DNA of 58,873 nucleotides from an uncultured Prevotellaceae bacterium (lineage in GTDB: Bacteria > Bacteroidota > Bacteroidia > Bacteroidales > Bacteroidaceae). A model generated the notes under the pieces. It did no database searches, was not told the DNA's origin, and saw only the letters and a list, made by a program, of their open reading frames with translations. Made by a program: the position numbers and the translations under genes. Below are positions 25,311 to 34,216 of this stretch, in pieces; positions within the stretch are counted from its first letter, which is position 1; every line of letters begins with the position of its first letter. The stretch lies in NCBI GenBank assembly GCA_902768785.1, contig CACXMM010000019.1, positions 1 to 58,873 of the forward strand, in the 5' to 3' direction.

Positions 25311-27122
25311 TTACTTAACAATGATCTTTCTTCCGTTGTGGATATACACACCTGGCTGGTTGGGTTTTCCATTGATTTTCATTCCTTCGATGGTGAACCA
25401 CTTATCACTTTGAATCTTATCTTGTGTAGTTTCACTGATGTTAGTGGCAATAGGAGATGGTTCTTCGTTACCCCACCATAGTTTGACCACCTTTGTATCA
25501 CCCACAAGGGATGAAGGAAGTCGGAGATATGCCCTGTTGGCAGGAATGATCACCATAGATTCCACTTTCAAGAAGCGGGAGTCGTTCAGATAGAAATGGA
25601 TGTAGTCTCCTTCATCACCTCCTATCATAATGGGTACCACTTGACCATTCTTTATCTCCCATCCTGCACCAAGAGCAGTAGCCAAATTGGAAGTACTCAT
25701 TCCAGTAGCATCCGTTCCTTGTGCTTCGCCATACGTTGATGTGTAGTAACAATTGGTTATCGCGCATTCTGAATCACCCGACACAAGCGTTCGGTTTCCA
25801 GTTACCCATTGTAAGGTGACAGGTTCCGATGGATTATAGAAACAATTTTCCAGGGAGGCAGAAGTATTGCCCTGACTCCACCCCACAAAACCACCACATC
25901 CTATAGCATTGCCACTATGGAGCAGCTGACCGTCGAAGAGGCAATTGGTGAAGGATACGGTATTGCCACTATTGACTCGTCCGATAAAGCCGCCACCATC
26001 GAAATCACCACTAACGGATGTGGTGATAACCACCGATGAACGACAGTTCTCTATGGTACTATTACCTGCTACATAACTGGCTATACCAGATCCTCGCATT
26101 CCAGTAACCGTAATTGTTCCATCCACATGAAGGTTCTTGATTTGTGCATTGGAAATAGTTACGAAGGGAGCGATATCATTACCACCCGTCAGATGCACCG
26201 TGAGCGTATGTCCCTGACCATCGAAGACTCCGTTATACGTTCCTATCTTTGTCTGCTCATCTCCCAAGTCAATATCTGCTGTCATCACCGCATTCAAATC
26301 CGGCTTGCTACTTACTTGGGAAGCAAAACTCTTCCAGTCATCTACAGAACCGATGAGGAAAGCACTGCTGGGAACAGCCAAATCTGGCGTTAGGTTGAAT
26401 TCTTCTAACGCGGGAATAAGACTGTTACCCTCTATCTCCTCCTCACAGCTTGCCGTTTCCAGCAATGTTACTTTTGGCGAACCCTTTCCGCGAATAAGTA
26501 CGCCCGTATTGGCAGGGATCGTTGTCAAATCTTCAACCTGAATACGCTCATTGACAGCATCATATTCCGTACAGTAGCCAGCTTGCAAGTCGTCGTGCAG
26601 CGCCAGATTCATGTCACTGCTGAAGGCACCGATACCTGTAGGTGGCAACACATAATTGAACAAGCGGTTATATACCTGCTGACTCCATGTTCCATTTGAG
26701 TCACCCACACGCCAGTAAATGGTATGTTTGCCTTCCGACAGTCCTCCCACCTCAACAGTAAAGAGTTTGTCAGTCGTTGAAACGACCACCTTGTTATCGA
26801 AATCATCGTCAAACCAGTACATATAGCGGGCAACACTTGCTGTTGTTTTTTCCTTAGGTACAATAAAGAACTTCGTTACAGGACTGCTCCATAAAGACAC
26901 GTTCTGTTCGTTTACCACCATTTCCTTCTTCACCCTTATCGTGATGGAGTGAAGACCCTTGGCCAAAGAAGAAATGTCGATGGTAGCCTGAGAACTCTCC
27001 AGTGATTGCTTATTCCCCACATCACCATCAAGCCAATACTCCTGCTCCGTTATGTTCTGAGCCGTAGCCGCCATAAAGACGACGGCAACGGCTGCAAGAA
27101 GTATATATCTTAGTCTATTCAT
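25311..27122 (-). CDS. Secreted GLUG-repeat surface protein with C-terminal sorting-type motif
   Basis: 603 residues. Signal peptide ends ATAQ. Residues ~25-160 hold two similar Ig-like units (EYWLDGDVGNK and MYWFDDDFDNK, each followed by a SLAKGLHSITIRV / GLSEGKHTIYWRV strand). The middle (~255-460) contains GLUG-type repeats: GVFDGQGHTLTV, IKNLHVDGTITV, GSGIASYVAGNSTIENCRSSV, GGFIGRVNSG. The end carries the motif W-F-T-I-E-G then G-V-Y-I-H-N-G-R-K, shared with four other proteins here. GLUG repeats fold as short beta-helix coils and occur in adhesins and polymer-binding proteins. It is the last gene of a five-gene minus-strand cluster and ends at a terminator. Confidence 0.85.
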   Translation of the reverse strand: MNRLRYILLAAVAVVFMAATAQNITEQEYWLDGDVGNKQSLESSQATIDISSLAKGLHSITIRVKKEMVVNEQNVSLWSSPVTKFFIVPKEKTTASVARYMYWFDDDFDNKVVVSTTDKLFTVEVGGLSEGKHTIYWRVGDSNGTWSQQVYNRLFNYVLPPTGIGAFSSDMNLALHDDLQAGYCTEYDAVNERIQVEDLTTIPANTGVLIRGKGSPKVTLLETASCEEEIEGNSLIPALEEFNLTPDLAVPSSAFLIGSVDDWKSFASQVSSKPDLNAVMTADIDLGDEQTKIGTYNGVFDGQGHTLTVHLTGGNDIAPFVTISNAQIKNLHVDGTITVTGMRGSGIASYVAGNSTIENCRSSVVITTSVSGDFDGGGFIGRVNSGNTVSFTNCLFDGQLLHSGNAIGCGGFVGWSQGNTSASLENCFYNPSEPVTLQWVTGNRTLVSGDSECAITNCYYTSTYGEAQGTDATGMSTSNLATALGAGWEIKNGQVVPIMIGGDEGDYIHFYLNDSRFLKVESMVIIPANRAYLRLPSSLVGDTKVVKLWWGNEEPSPIATNISETTQDKIQSDKWFTIEGMKINGKPNQPGVYIHNGRKIIVK

Positions 27123-27151
27123 CTCTCAAGTGTTTTGATTAACCAGAATAA

Positions 27152-28231
27152 TTATCTCTCATCAACCTCATAAGACACATTCAGTTGTGAGCCCGATACC
27201 CCCAAGGTAATGTTCTTCACTACGGGAGTAGAAGGCACCTTACTGAAGCCGTTGCCGCCCAGGATACCAATTTGTGTACCGTCAGTGCCAAGCCACTCAT
27301 CAGGCTTTTGCAGTTTAAAGGTACGACTGGCGGAATAGGCACCATCGGTGCCATCGGCAAAGATATCAGATATTTGAACCCCTATACTATTTGAAACAAC
27401 AGCATTCTCTGTACGTATAGCTATTCCATAATATCCGCCAATATGTGTTGTATTATAAATACAATGATCCACGGTACTGCCTATGCTGTTATGGTAGATA
27501 GGATAATTGCTGTTGCTATATCCTGCAGTAGAAACAAAGATGCAGTTCTGGTATTTAAACTGTGCATTGGCATAATCCCTATCATAGTATCCACCCTGAA
27601 TACAATGGTTAATCAGACCGCGTGTGTTGGAAAAATCATAAACACGGTTAGTAATATAGGTGTTGCTGATAAGCAAGTTTCCCACCTTCCGTGTAGTATT
27701 ACTTCCATACAAGACATCAATGACAGAATTATCAATAGTAATCTGATCCATATCATGATCTACCCGAATGTAGGACTTTATACGGCATTTACTGATAGAC
27801 AGATTGGAAACCGGTCGGCTACTACCATTTTTAAGACCTCCCACATACAGTCTAGTCCATTCTCCTCCATTGATATACATACCTTCGAAATGGATTTGAG
27901 AGATTGTCGTGTTCTCATCATCTGCACCAATAAAGATCTGTCCTGTTGTCTCTGTCTTCTCAGTACCTGCCTCAGCATCCTCTTCAAAGCCGGCACCATA
28001 TATACTGATGGACTTCTTAATAAAGATTTCTCCCGTAAAGACTCCCTGAGATAGTGTAATCACATCACCATCATCTGCCGCATCCACAGCATTCTTGAAA
28101 GCAGTGCTGCCTTGAAAGGCGGTAACGTCATTACCATGCTGAAGCAAGGCATACATTACTTCATTCTGCGCCCCTGCTACCATTGCACAGCAGAGCGCTA
28201 TAACTGAAAAGAAAAATCTATTTACTTTCAT
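27152..28231 (-). CDS. Secreted right-handed beta-helix protein, no sorting motif
   Basis: 359 residues. Signal peptide ends VAGAQ. The start of the mature protein (FKNAVDAADDGDVITLSQGVF, then KSISIYGAGFE) is the classic opening of a pectate-lyase-like beta-helix, followed by coils such as ISKCRIKSYIRVDHDMDQITIDNSVID. The same opening occurs in the 2,183-residue protein at 34,217-40,765. Unlike its four neighbours it lacks the C-terminal motif and ends NVSYEVDER, so it may be released, or held through partners. No catalytic residues are evident; binding is more likely than lyase activity. Confidence 0.8.
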   Translation of the reverse strand: MKVNRFFFSVIALCCAMVAGAQNEVMYALLQHGNDVTAFQGSTAFKNAVDAADDGDVITLSQGVFTGEIFIKKSISIYGAGFEEDAEAGTEKTETTGQIFIGADDENTTISQIHFEGMYINGGEWTRLYVGGLKNGSSRPVSNLSISKCRIKSYIRVDHDMDQITIDNSVIDVLYGSNTTRKVGNLLISNTYITNRVYDFSNTRGLINHCIQGGYYDRDYANAQFKYQNCIFVSTAGYSNSNYPIYHNSIGSTVDHCIYNTTHIGGYYGIAIRTENAVVSNSIGVQISDIFADGTDGAYSASRTFKLQKPDEWLGTDGTQIGILGGNGFSKVPSTPVVKNITLGVSGSQLNVSYEVDER

Positions 28232-28278
28232 TGTTTATAGGTTTTTAGTTATATATCTATTTCTTTGATGTATCATGT

Positions 28279-30267
28279 TTAATTGATTATCACTTTCTTT
28301 CCATTGCGGATATAAATACCCTTGGCCGCAGGTTTCCCCTTAAGCTTTTGGCCACTGATGCTATACCAACCATTTGCTTCATTCTCCATTTCCAATTTTC
28401 CATTTTCAATTGGGATGAAACCAGTAGAGATTCCTGAGTTGTTTGACACAAAGATCTTCAGCATAGGAAGATTAGTAACAGGATCTTGTATCCATGGCGC
28501 ATTATCACCAGTGCGACCATTATTCAGGGCATTGGTAACAGTTCCATCAGCCAAAGTTTCAGCAGTGGCTTTCGTGCTTTTACTGTCACTGCCAGTTACA
28601 TAATAGTTGTTGGTAAGGTTGACATTACCATCGTAATTGAAAGGAGCAATGGAGCCGTATGAATAAGTACCATTTTCCAAACAGTTGATGATATAGCCTA
28701 CACCACCATGACTATGTCCCCAAAAAACTCCGATATAGGTACCACCTTCGATTCTACCATTGAAAAGACAGTCTTTAATGGTTGTTGTTGAGGTATAGCC
28801 ATGACCGATGATACCACCCACATATCCTGCAGTTGTTGTAATTGTTGCATTGACCACACAGTCAGAAATGGTGTTTGTTTCATAAGCTATACCCACAAGA
28901 CCTGCTGCATGATTACTCTTAGCATTGATTGTGCCCGCTATTCGTACATTCTTAATGGTTGCATCCTTGATAAAGTGGAATGGTGCAATACCCACATCGT
29001 TCAGATTATTCGAGCTAAGACCATCACCCGTAGCCGTGCTTACGATGTTTGCAGTCATCGTATGACCACCACCATCAAAGGTACCAGAGAATGGTCGGTC
29101 ATCTCTCATTCCTGCAAACGAAGTAATATTGATGTCAGTTGTCAGCTTTACATGCTTTCCGCTATAGTTGAAGTCGTCGATACTGGCAACAAAACTCGTC
29201 CAATCATCATCACTGCTGATGAGATAAGGTGATGCCTCAGTGCCTTTTCCGCTCAGTCCTATACCAATAATCTTAAAGTTGATGGTCTTTGTGCCGGAAT
29301 AGCTACCCTTACCAGTAATGATGACAGAAGCAGAACCGATAGACGTGTTATTGTTATAACTCACAGTATAGTCCGTTCCTTTTATTAGGGTTGTCCCAAT
29401 GAATGAAACCACTGGTTCTGGGCATACAGCATCACCAGAGAAATAATATTTCGAATCAATTCCATCCACTAAAACAGGAACACTATATGTATTCCCCGAT
29501 ATCTCCATCTGTTGGTACACTTCCCCAGGCATGGAAGACGAAATCTGAGTGCCATAATTATTCCCATAATTCTTTGGAGTCAGATAGTAAGAGTTACTTG
29601 CACTTACATTACTTCCACAGAAAATCGGGTTGAAAGTTGAACAATTTGTGTAAGAGCCTAATTCCATGCAGTTGTTGATGGTGGTAAGACCTCCGTGATT
29701 CCATCCACAAATCGCACCGACAGTACTACCGCTACCATTAATGATGCCATTAAAGACACATCCATTCATGGTTGTATAAGAACTCTGAGCATGCCCCAAC
29801 ACGCCACCACAATGTGATCCAGTTGTGGTCACTGTAGCACTTACAACAACATTACTGATCAAGCCGCTTCCATCAATAGCACCGACAAGTCCTGCGCAAT
29901 GAATACCTCCACTGACGTTGCCCTCTACCTTGATGTTCTTGATAGTGGCTCCATTCAGATAACAGAATGGAGCAGCATGCTTTGATGTTCCAGTGATATT
30001 GGCAGTAATGGTATGATTGTACCCATCAAATACTCCTGCATATTTTTTGCTTTCACTACCAATCATCGTTGTTACTACTGCTATATCTGTTGTCAGCATA
30101 GCATTGGCAGTTGCAGGAATTGTGCCATTACTAATACCAGATGCAAAGGCATTCCAGTCGTCGGTAGACCCAATTAGGTAAGTACCATCAGTGTCTTGCT
30201 CGATAGCCTTTACACCTAGGGTGCAAATCAGCGCGATAACTGAAATAATAAACCGTCTTGTTTTCAT
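28279..30267 (-). CDS. Secreted protein with two GLUG blocks, an Ig-like domain and the C-terminal motif
   Basis: 662 residues. After the signal peptide (ends VKAIEQ) come a first GLUG block (~25-225: GVFDGYNHTITANITG, IKNIKVEGNVSG), a bacterial Ig-like repeat (~285-340: GTDYTVSYNNNTSIG, IITGKGSYSGTKTINFKI) and a second GLUG block (~350-600: GTFDGGGHTMTANIVS, IKNVRIAGTINAKS). The end shows W-Y-S-I-S-G and G-I-Y-I-R-N-G-K-K. The stretch just before this motif (ENGKLEMENEANG) is encoded by A-rich low-complexity DNA. Presumed outer-surface adhesin or glycan binder. Confidence 0.85.
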   Translation of the reverse strand: MKTRRFIISVIALICTLGVKAIEQDTDGTYLIGSTDDWNAFASGISNGTIPATANAMLTTDIAVVTTMIGSESKKYAGVFDGYNHTITANITGTSKHAAPFCYLNGATIKNIKVEGNVSGGIHCAGLVGAIDGSGLISNVVVSATVTTTGSHCGGVLGHAQSSYTTMNGCVFNGIINGSGSTVGAICGWNHGGLTTINNCMELGSYTNCSTFNPIFCGSNVSASNSYYLTPKNYGNNYGTQISSSMPGEVYQQMEISGNTYSVPVLVDGIDSKYYFSGDAVCPEPVVSFIGTTLIKGTDYTVSYNNNTSIGSASVIITGKGSYSGTKTINFKIIGIGLSGKGTEASPYLISSDDDWTSFVASIDDFNYSGKHVKLTTDINITSFAGMRDDRPFSGTFDGGGHTMTANIVSTATGDGLSSNNLNDVGIAPFHFIKDATIKNVRIAGTINAKSNHAAGLVGIAYETNTISDCVVNATITTTAGYVGGIIGHGYTSTTTIKDCLFNGRIEGGTYIGVFWGHSHGGVGYIINCLENGTYSYGSIAPFNYDGNVNLTNNYYVTGSDSKSTKATAETLADGTVTNALNNGRTGDNAPWIQDPVTNLPMLKIFVSNNSGISTGFIPIENGKLEMENEANGWYSISGQKLKGKPAAKGIYIRNGKKVIIN

Positions 30268-30299
30268 CTTTTATTTTTTTTAGTAAATGTTCTTTCCAT

Positions 30300-30357
30300 C
30301 CCCTCCTTAGGGAGGGGCAGGGGTGGTTTTCTCCCTCACGAAGGAGTTAGGGGTGGT
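30300..30357 (-). terminator. GC-rich hairpins downstream of the leucine-rich repeat gene
   Basis: CCCCTCC (30300-30306) pairs with GGAGGGG (30311-30317); related ACCACCCCT-type text is repeated twice in the same gap. A closely related hairpin stands at 34,188-34,205 and similar text at 25,272-25,309, so it is a recurring end-of-gene element in this cluster. Confidence 0.5.
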
Positions 30358-30358
30358 C

Positions 30359-33300
30359 TCACTTGACTATAATCTTCTTTCCATTGCGGATATAAATACC
30401 CTTCTCGGCAGGACGACTATCAAGTTTCATGCCCTCAAGAGAATACCAGTCGCCACTTCGAACCTCCTCCTGAGAAGCCTCGCTGATACCCGTAAGGATA
30501 TCGTCGTCGTTAGGATTATTGGAATACTTGTATTCATTGATCTGATACACCCATTTACTCTCTGCATTGGTAAGAACGGGTGCGGGATCTGTTCCGATGA
30601 GCTGTCCCCAATGCTGTTCCGTGCGGTCACCTTGCAACTGGTAGGCTATTTCGCCGTGAGCCAGCTGGTAGGCAGAAACACGAGTGCCATAAACATAATC
30701 GGAGGAGTAGTTTCCCTCTATATAGAAACTGGATACAGGAATAGGATACATACCGTCACCCAACACGTGCAAGGTTGATCGATCTACATTAAACGTACCG
30801 TTGTTCAGACAATAGCTGTAGGTTACATTCGTGGATCGGTCAGTAAATCCCAGGAATGGCGCACAATACCGAATGTTATTACCACCATTGATCGCGCCGC
30901 TGAACAGGCAGTCGTTGAAGCTGACAGGGATATCATTTTCTCCATGTCCCACAAAACCACCTATCCGTAGATCTTTGGGTTGAGAGGCAAATCCCGTTAT
31001 TGTTACCCGCGACTCACAGTCGTTCATGGTCAGATTGTTGAAGATACCAACGAAGCCACCTGTACGGAGATAGCTCGTCTCGATCGTACCATCCAGGATC
31101 AACCGTTGAATGGTGGCATTCTTCGCACCATAGAACAGTCCGCCCGCATAATCCTTATTCACTTGATCATGAATCGTTAGCTTGTGGTACTGCCCATCGA
31201 ACGTGCCCGTGTAGTACTTGCAATTGGAAGAATTGTAACCTATGCCTATCTTTCCCACATGACCTGTGAGGTCGATATCTGCAGTCAGTCTGGCATTGGC
31301 ATCAAGATTCTTACGTGAAAAGATCACAAACTGATCCCAGTCGTCAGCATCGTTAATAAGATAGAAACCTTCTTCGTCTTGCTGGAGGCTTGACTCAAAT
31401 GCTGTAATCTCATCATTAGTCCCCAGTGAAGTTGTTACAGAATTGGGTGGCAGGATGATCTTCGTTGTGGCAGGCACTCCAGTGAATATTCTGCTGCTTG
31501 CACGTAATGAAGAATAGTAGTAAAAATCATACACATTAACGCATTGTGACGCATCGATGGTCTGCAGGCTGCTGCACCCGCTGAAGAGGGAGGTTTCCAT
31601 GGTGCCAATCGAACCTGGCAAGGTAATGTTCGTCAGACTCGTACAATTCATGAACGCCTCTGTGTTGATACGATGCACAGTGGAGGGGATTTCAATGTTG
31701 GTCAGAGAGTAACACTTCTTGAATGCACCCTGCCGGATTTCCTTTACCGAAGGGGGAATCGTAATGGTGCTGATGCTGGTGGTTTCAAACATCCACTTGG
31801 GGATATAGTCCAAGGTATACCCTTCCTCAAAGGAAGCCTCCGTCATACTTGTACATTCAAAGAATGCGTCAGTTCCAATAGATTTGAGCGTATTGGGAAT
31901 GACGATGCTCGACAAGGAGGTGCAATGTTCGAAGCAATCGTTACCCAACGAGGTTGCCGATCTGGGAATGGTAACATTGTCGAGACTCGTACAATAATAG
32001 AAAGTTTCGTTGGGAATGGACGTCAATTGCTCAGAGAATGTAACGGTGGCCAGACTTGAACAACTGTTGAACACACTACTGCCCATGGTGGTCAGTGTAT
32101 TCGGCATGGTGAACGAGGGTAGCAAAGTACAGTTGGAAAAGGCAGAGGAACCGATCGTTGTAAGCTGTGAGTTCTCCGGGAATAACACCTCGGTAAGTTT
32201 CTTACAGGAATAGAATGCACTGCCGCCAATGGTTTTCACCGATGCAGGAATGGTAATGCTTGTCAAAGCCGTGCCATAGAAAGCCGTTTCGGATATCGTC
32301 TCCAACTGAATGCCGTTGGCAAAATTCACGGTAGAGAGCGATGAGCAGCCCCAGAAAGCACTCGCCTCCATTGTAGTTACTGATGCGGGAATGCTTACTA
32401 TGGAAAGGTTCGTGCAGCTGGAGAATGCACCGCTCTTGATGGTTTTCACTCCATCCAAGAAATTCACCGTAGTCAGCTTTTTACAATTGTAGAAGGCTGT
32501 CGACCCAAGAGTCTCACAGGCAATGTTTGCCGTGATGATACCACTTTCTTTAAACACGTTTGAGTCCATTGATGTGATGGTGGCAGGGATGGTCACTTCT
32601 GTTAGTAGCGAACAATTCATGAAAGCCTCTCCTCCCAGTGTTGTAACATTACCAGGGATTTCAATGCTTGTCATTTTTGTACAATTCTTGAAGGCTCCCT
32701 GCCGGATTTCCTTCACCGAAGGTGGTATGACAAAGGAGGTAATACTGGTTCCCCAGACAAACCATTTGGGAATGTAATCCAGCTTGTAGCCTTCCTCGAA
32801 GGAAACCGTCGTGAGATTTGAACATCCTTCAAACATGCTCGTTCCAATCGCTGTGACAGAATTGGGAATAACGACATTACTCGTTAAGGCAGTGCAATTC
32901 ATGAAGACGCGATCACCGATGATTTTGATCCAACTGGGAATGGTAACATTGTTGAGGCTCGAACAGTCATAGAATGTTTCGTTGGGAATGGTGGTCAACT
33001 GATTAGAGAAAGTGACGGAGGCCAGTTTCGGACAACTATAAAATACGCCACTGCCTAAGGTGGTCAATGAATTCGGCATAGTGAACGATGGTAGTAGGGC
33101 ACAACTTCTAAAAGCATAGTTGTTGATTGTTGTGAGTTGTGTGTTTTCTGGGAAGATCACATTGGTGAGTTTATTGCATTCTTGGAAAGCATAGCTGCCG
33201 ATAGTCTTCACCGATGCAGGAATAGTAATACTTGTCAGTCCCGATTTATAGAAGGCATTATCGGGTATCGTCTCCAACTGAATGCCATTGGCGAAATTCA

Positions 33301-34153
33301 CGGTAGAGAGCAATGAACAGCCATAGAAGGCACTTGACTCCATCGTGGTTACCGATGCGGGAATGCTCACCGTGGTGAGTTTCGAACAACCAGAGAAAGC
33401 GCTGCTCTTAATCGTCTTCACACCGTTCAATAAGTTCACTGTCGTCAGCTTGCTGCACCCGTTGAAGGCACTCTGTCCCAAGGTTTCGCAGGCAATGTTC
33501 GCCGTGACAACACCGCTTCCATAGAACACACTTTCCTCCATGGATGTAATGCTGGAGGGAATGGTAATCTCCGTCAGACTCGTACAGTTCATGAACGCTT
33601 CTTTGTTGATCGTTGTTACCGTTGTGGGAATCTCGATGGAGGTCATGTTTTTGCAATTCTTGAAGGCACCCTGATGGATATACTTCACTGAAGGAGGTAT
33701 GACAAAGGTGGTAATGTTAGTTCCCCACACTAACCACTTGGGGATATAATCCAAGGTGTAGCCTTCCTCGAAGGAGGCAGCTGTGAGATTTGAACATCCT
33801 TCAAAGATACTGGTACCAAGTGATGTGACGGAATTGGGAATAACGACACTACCCGTTAATTTAGTGCAGTTCATGAAGACTTGATCACCGATGGTCTTCA
33901 CATTACTGCCAATAGTCAGCGAGGTGAAATTCGTCTTACCCTTGAACGCAGAGGCTTTAATGGCCGTCACAGCCTTCCCGTCGATCTCATCAGGAATCAC
34001 TAGGGTATAGTCTGCTGGTGGTGTAAAACCAGAGGCAAAACCGGTAATGGTCAATGTTCCATCACTATTCGTGGTATAGGCAAGGTCCTGTGCCTTGACT
34101 GCGATACTGGCAAGAAGAATCATGCACAGCAGGAAGAATTGCTTTCTTTTCAT
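30359..34153 (-). CDS. BspA-like leucine-rich repeat surface protein
   Basis: 1,264 residues. Signal peptide ends VKAQ. Residues ~25-900 are BspA-type (LRR_5) repeats of about 23 residues, e.g. AFKNCKNMTSIEIPTTVTTINKE. A larger unit of about 323 residues occurs nearly three times: the landmark SFEEGYTLDYIPKW is encoded near 33,751, 32,779 and 31,810, spacing 972 and 969 nt. The C-terminal third holds GLUG-type coils (GTFDGQYHKLTI, IQRLILDGTIETS), then the motif W-Y-S-L-E-G and G-I-Y-I-R-N-G-K-K. BspA proteins of oral Bacteroidota bind fibronectin and mediate adherence; the ligand here is unknown. Confidence 0.9.
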   Translation of the reverse strand: MKRKQFFLLCMILLASIAVKAQDLAYTTNSDGTLTITGFASGFTPPADYTLVIPDEIDGKAVTAIKASAFKGKTNFTSLTIGSNVKTIGDQVFMNCTKLTGSVVIPNSVTSLGTSIFEGCSNLTAASFEEGYTLDYIPKWLVWGTNITTFVIPPSVKYIHQGAFKNCKNMTSIEIPTTVTTINKEAFMNCTSLTEITIPSSITSMEESVFYGSGVVTANIACETLGQSAFNGCSKLTTVNLLNGVKTIKSSAFSGCSKLTTVSIPASVTTMESSAFYGCSLLSTVNFANGIQLETIPDNAFYKSGLTSITIPASVKTIGSYAFQECNKLTNVIFPENTQLTTINNYAFRSCALLPSFTMPNSLTTLGSGVFYSCPKLASVTFSNQLTTIPNETFYDCSSLNNVTIPSWIKIIGDRVFMNCTALTSNVVIPNSVTAIGTSMFEGCSNLTTVSFEEGYKLDYIPKWFVWGTSITSFVIPPSVKEIRQGAFKNCTKMTSIEIPGNVTTLGGEAFMNCSLLTEVTIPATITSMDSNVFKESGIITANIACETLGSTAFYNCKKLTTVNFLDGVKTIKSGAFSSCTNLSIVSIPASVTTMEASAFWGCSSLSTVNFANGIQLETISETAFYGTALTSITIPASVKTIGGSAFYSCKKLTEVLFPENSQLTTIGSSAFSNCTLLPSFTMPNTLTTMGSSVFNSCSSLATVTFSEQLTSIPNETFYYCTSLDNVTIPRSATSLGNDCFEHCTSLSSIVIPNTLKSIGTDAFFECTSMTEASFEEGYTLDYIPKWMFETTSISTITIPPSVKEIRQGAFKKCYSLTNIEIPSTVHRINTEAFMNCTSLTNITLPGSIGTMETSLFSGCSSLQTIDASQCVNVYDFYYYSSLRASSRIFTGVPATTKIILPPNSVTTSLGTNDEITAFESSLQQDEEGFYLINDADDWDQFVIFSRKNLDANARLTADIDLTGHVGKIGIGYNSSNCKYYTGTFDGQYHKLTIHDQVNKDYAGGLFYGAKNATIQRLILDGTIETSYLRTGGFVGIFNNLTMNDCESRVTITGFASQPKDLRIGGFVGHGENDIPVSFNDCLFSGAINGGNNIRYCAPFLGFTDRSTNVTYSYCLNNGTFNVDRSTLHVLGDGMYPIPVSSFYIEGNYSSDYVYGTRVSAYQLAHGEIAYQLQGDRTEQHWGQLIGTDPAPVLTNAESKWVYQINEYKYSNNPNDDDILTGISEASQEEVRSGDWYSLEGMKLDSRPAEKGIYIRNGKKIIVK

Positions 34154-34187
34154 ATTCTATATGTTTTTAGTTATTATACATTGCATC

Positions 34188-34205
34188 CCCCTCCTTACGG
34201 AGGGG
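34188..34205 (-). terminator. Hairpin between the two leucine-rich repeat genes
   Basis: CCCCTCC and GGAGGGG with a TTAC loop, in the 63-nt gap. It lacks a T tract and may only weaken read-through. Confidence 0.5.
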
Positions 34206-34216
34206 CCAGGGGTGGC

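Noticed and set aside
27152-28231. Calling the beta-helix protein a pectate lyase
   Set aside because: Only the fold pattern is visible; no catalytic residues of a lyase family could be identified.
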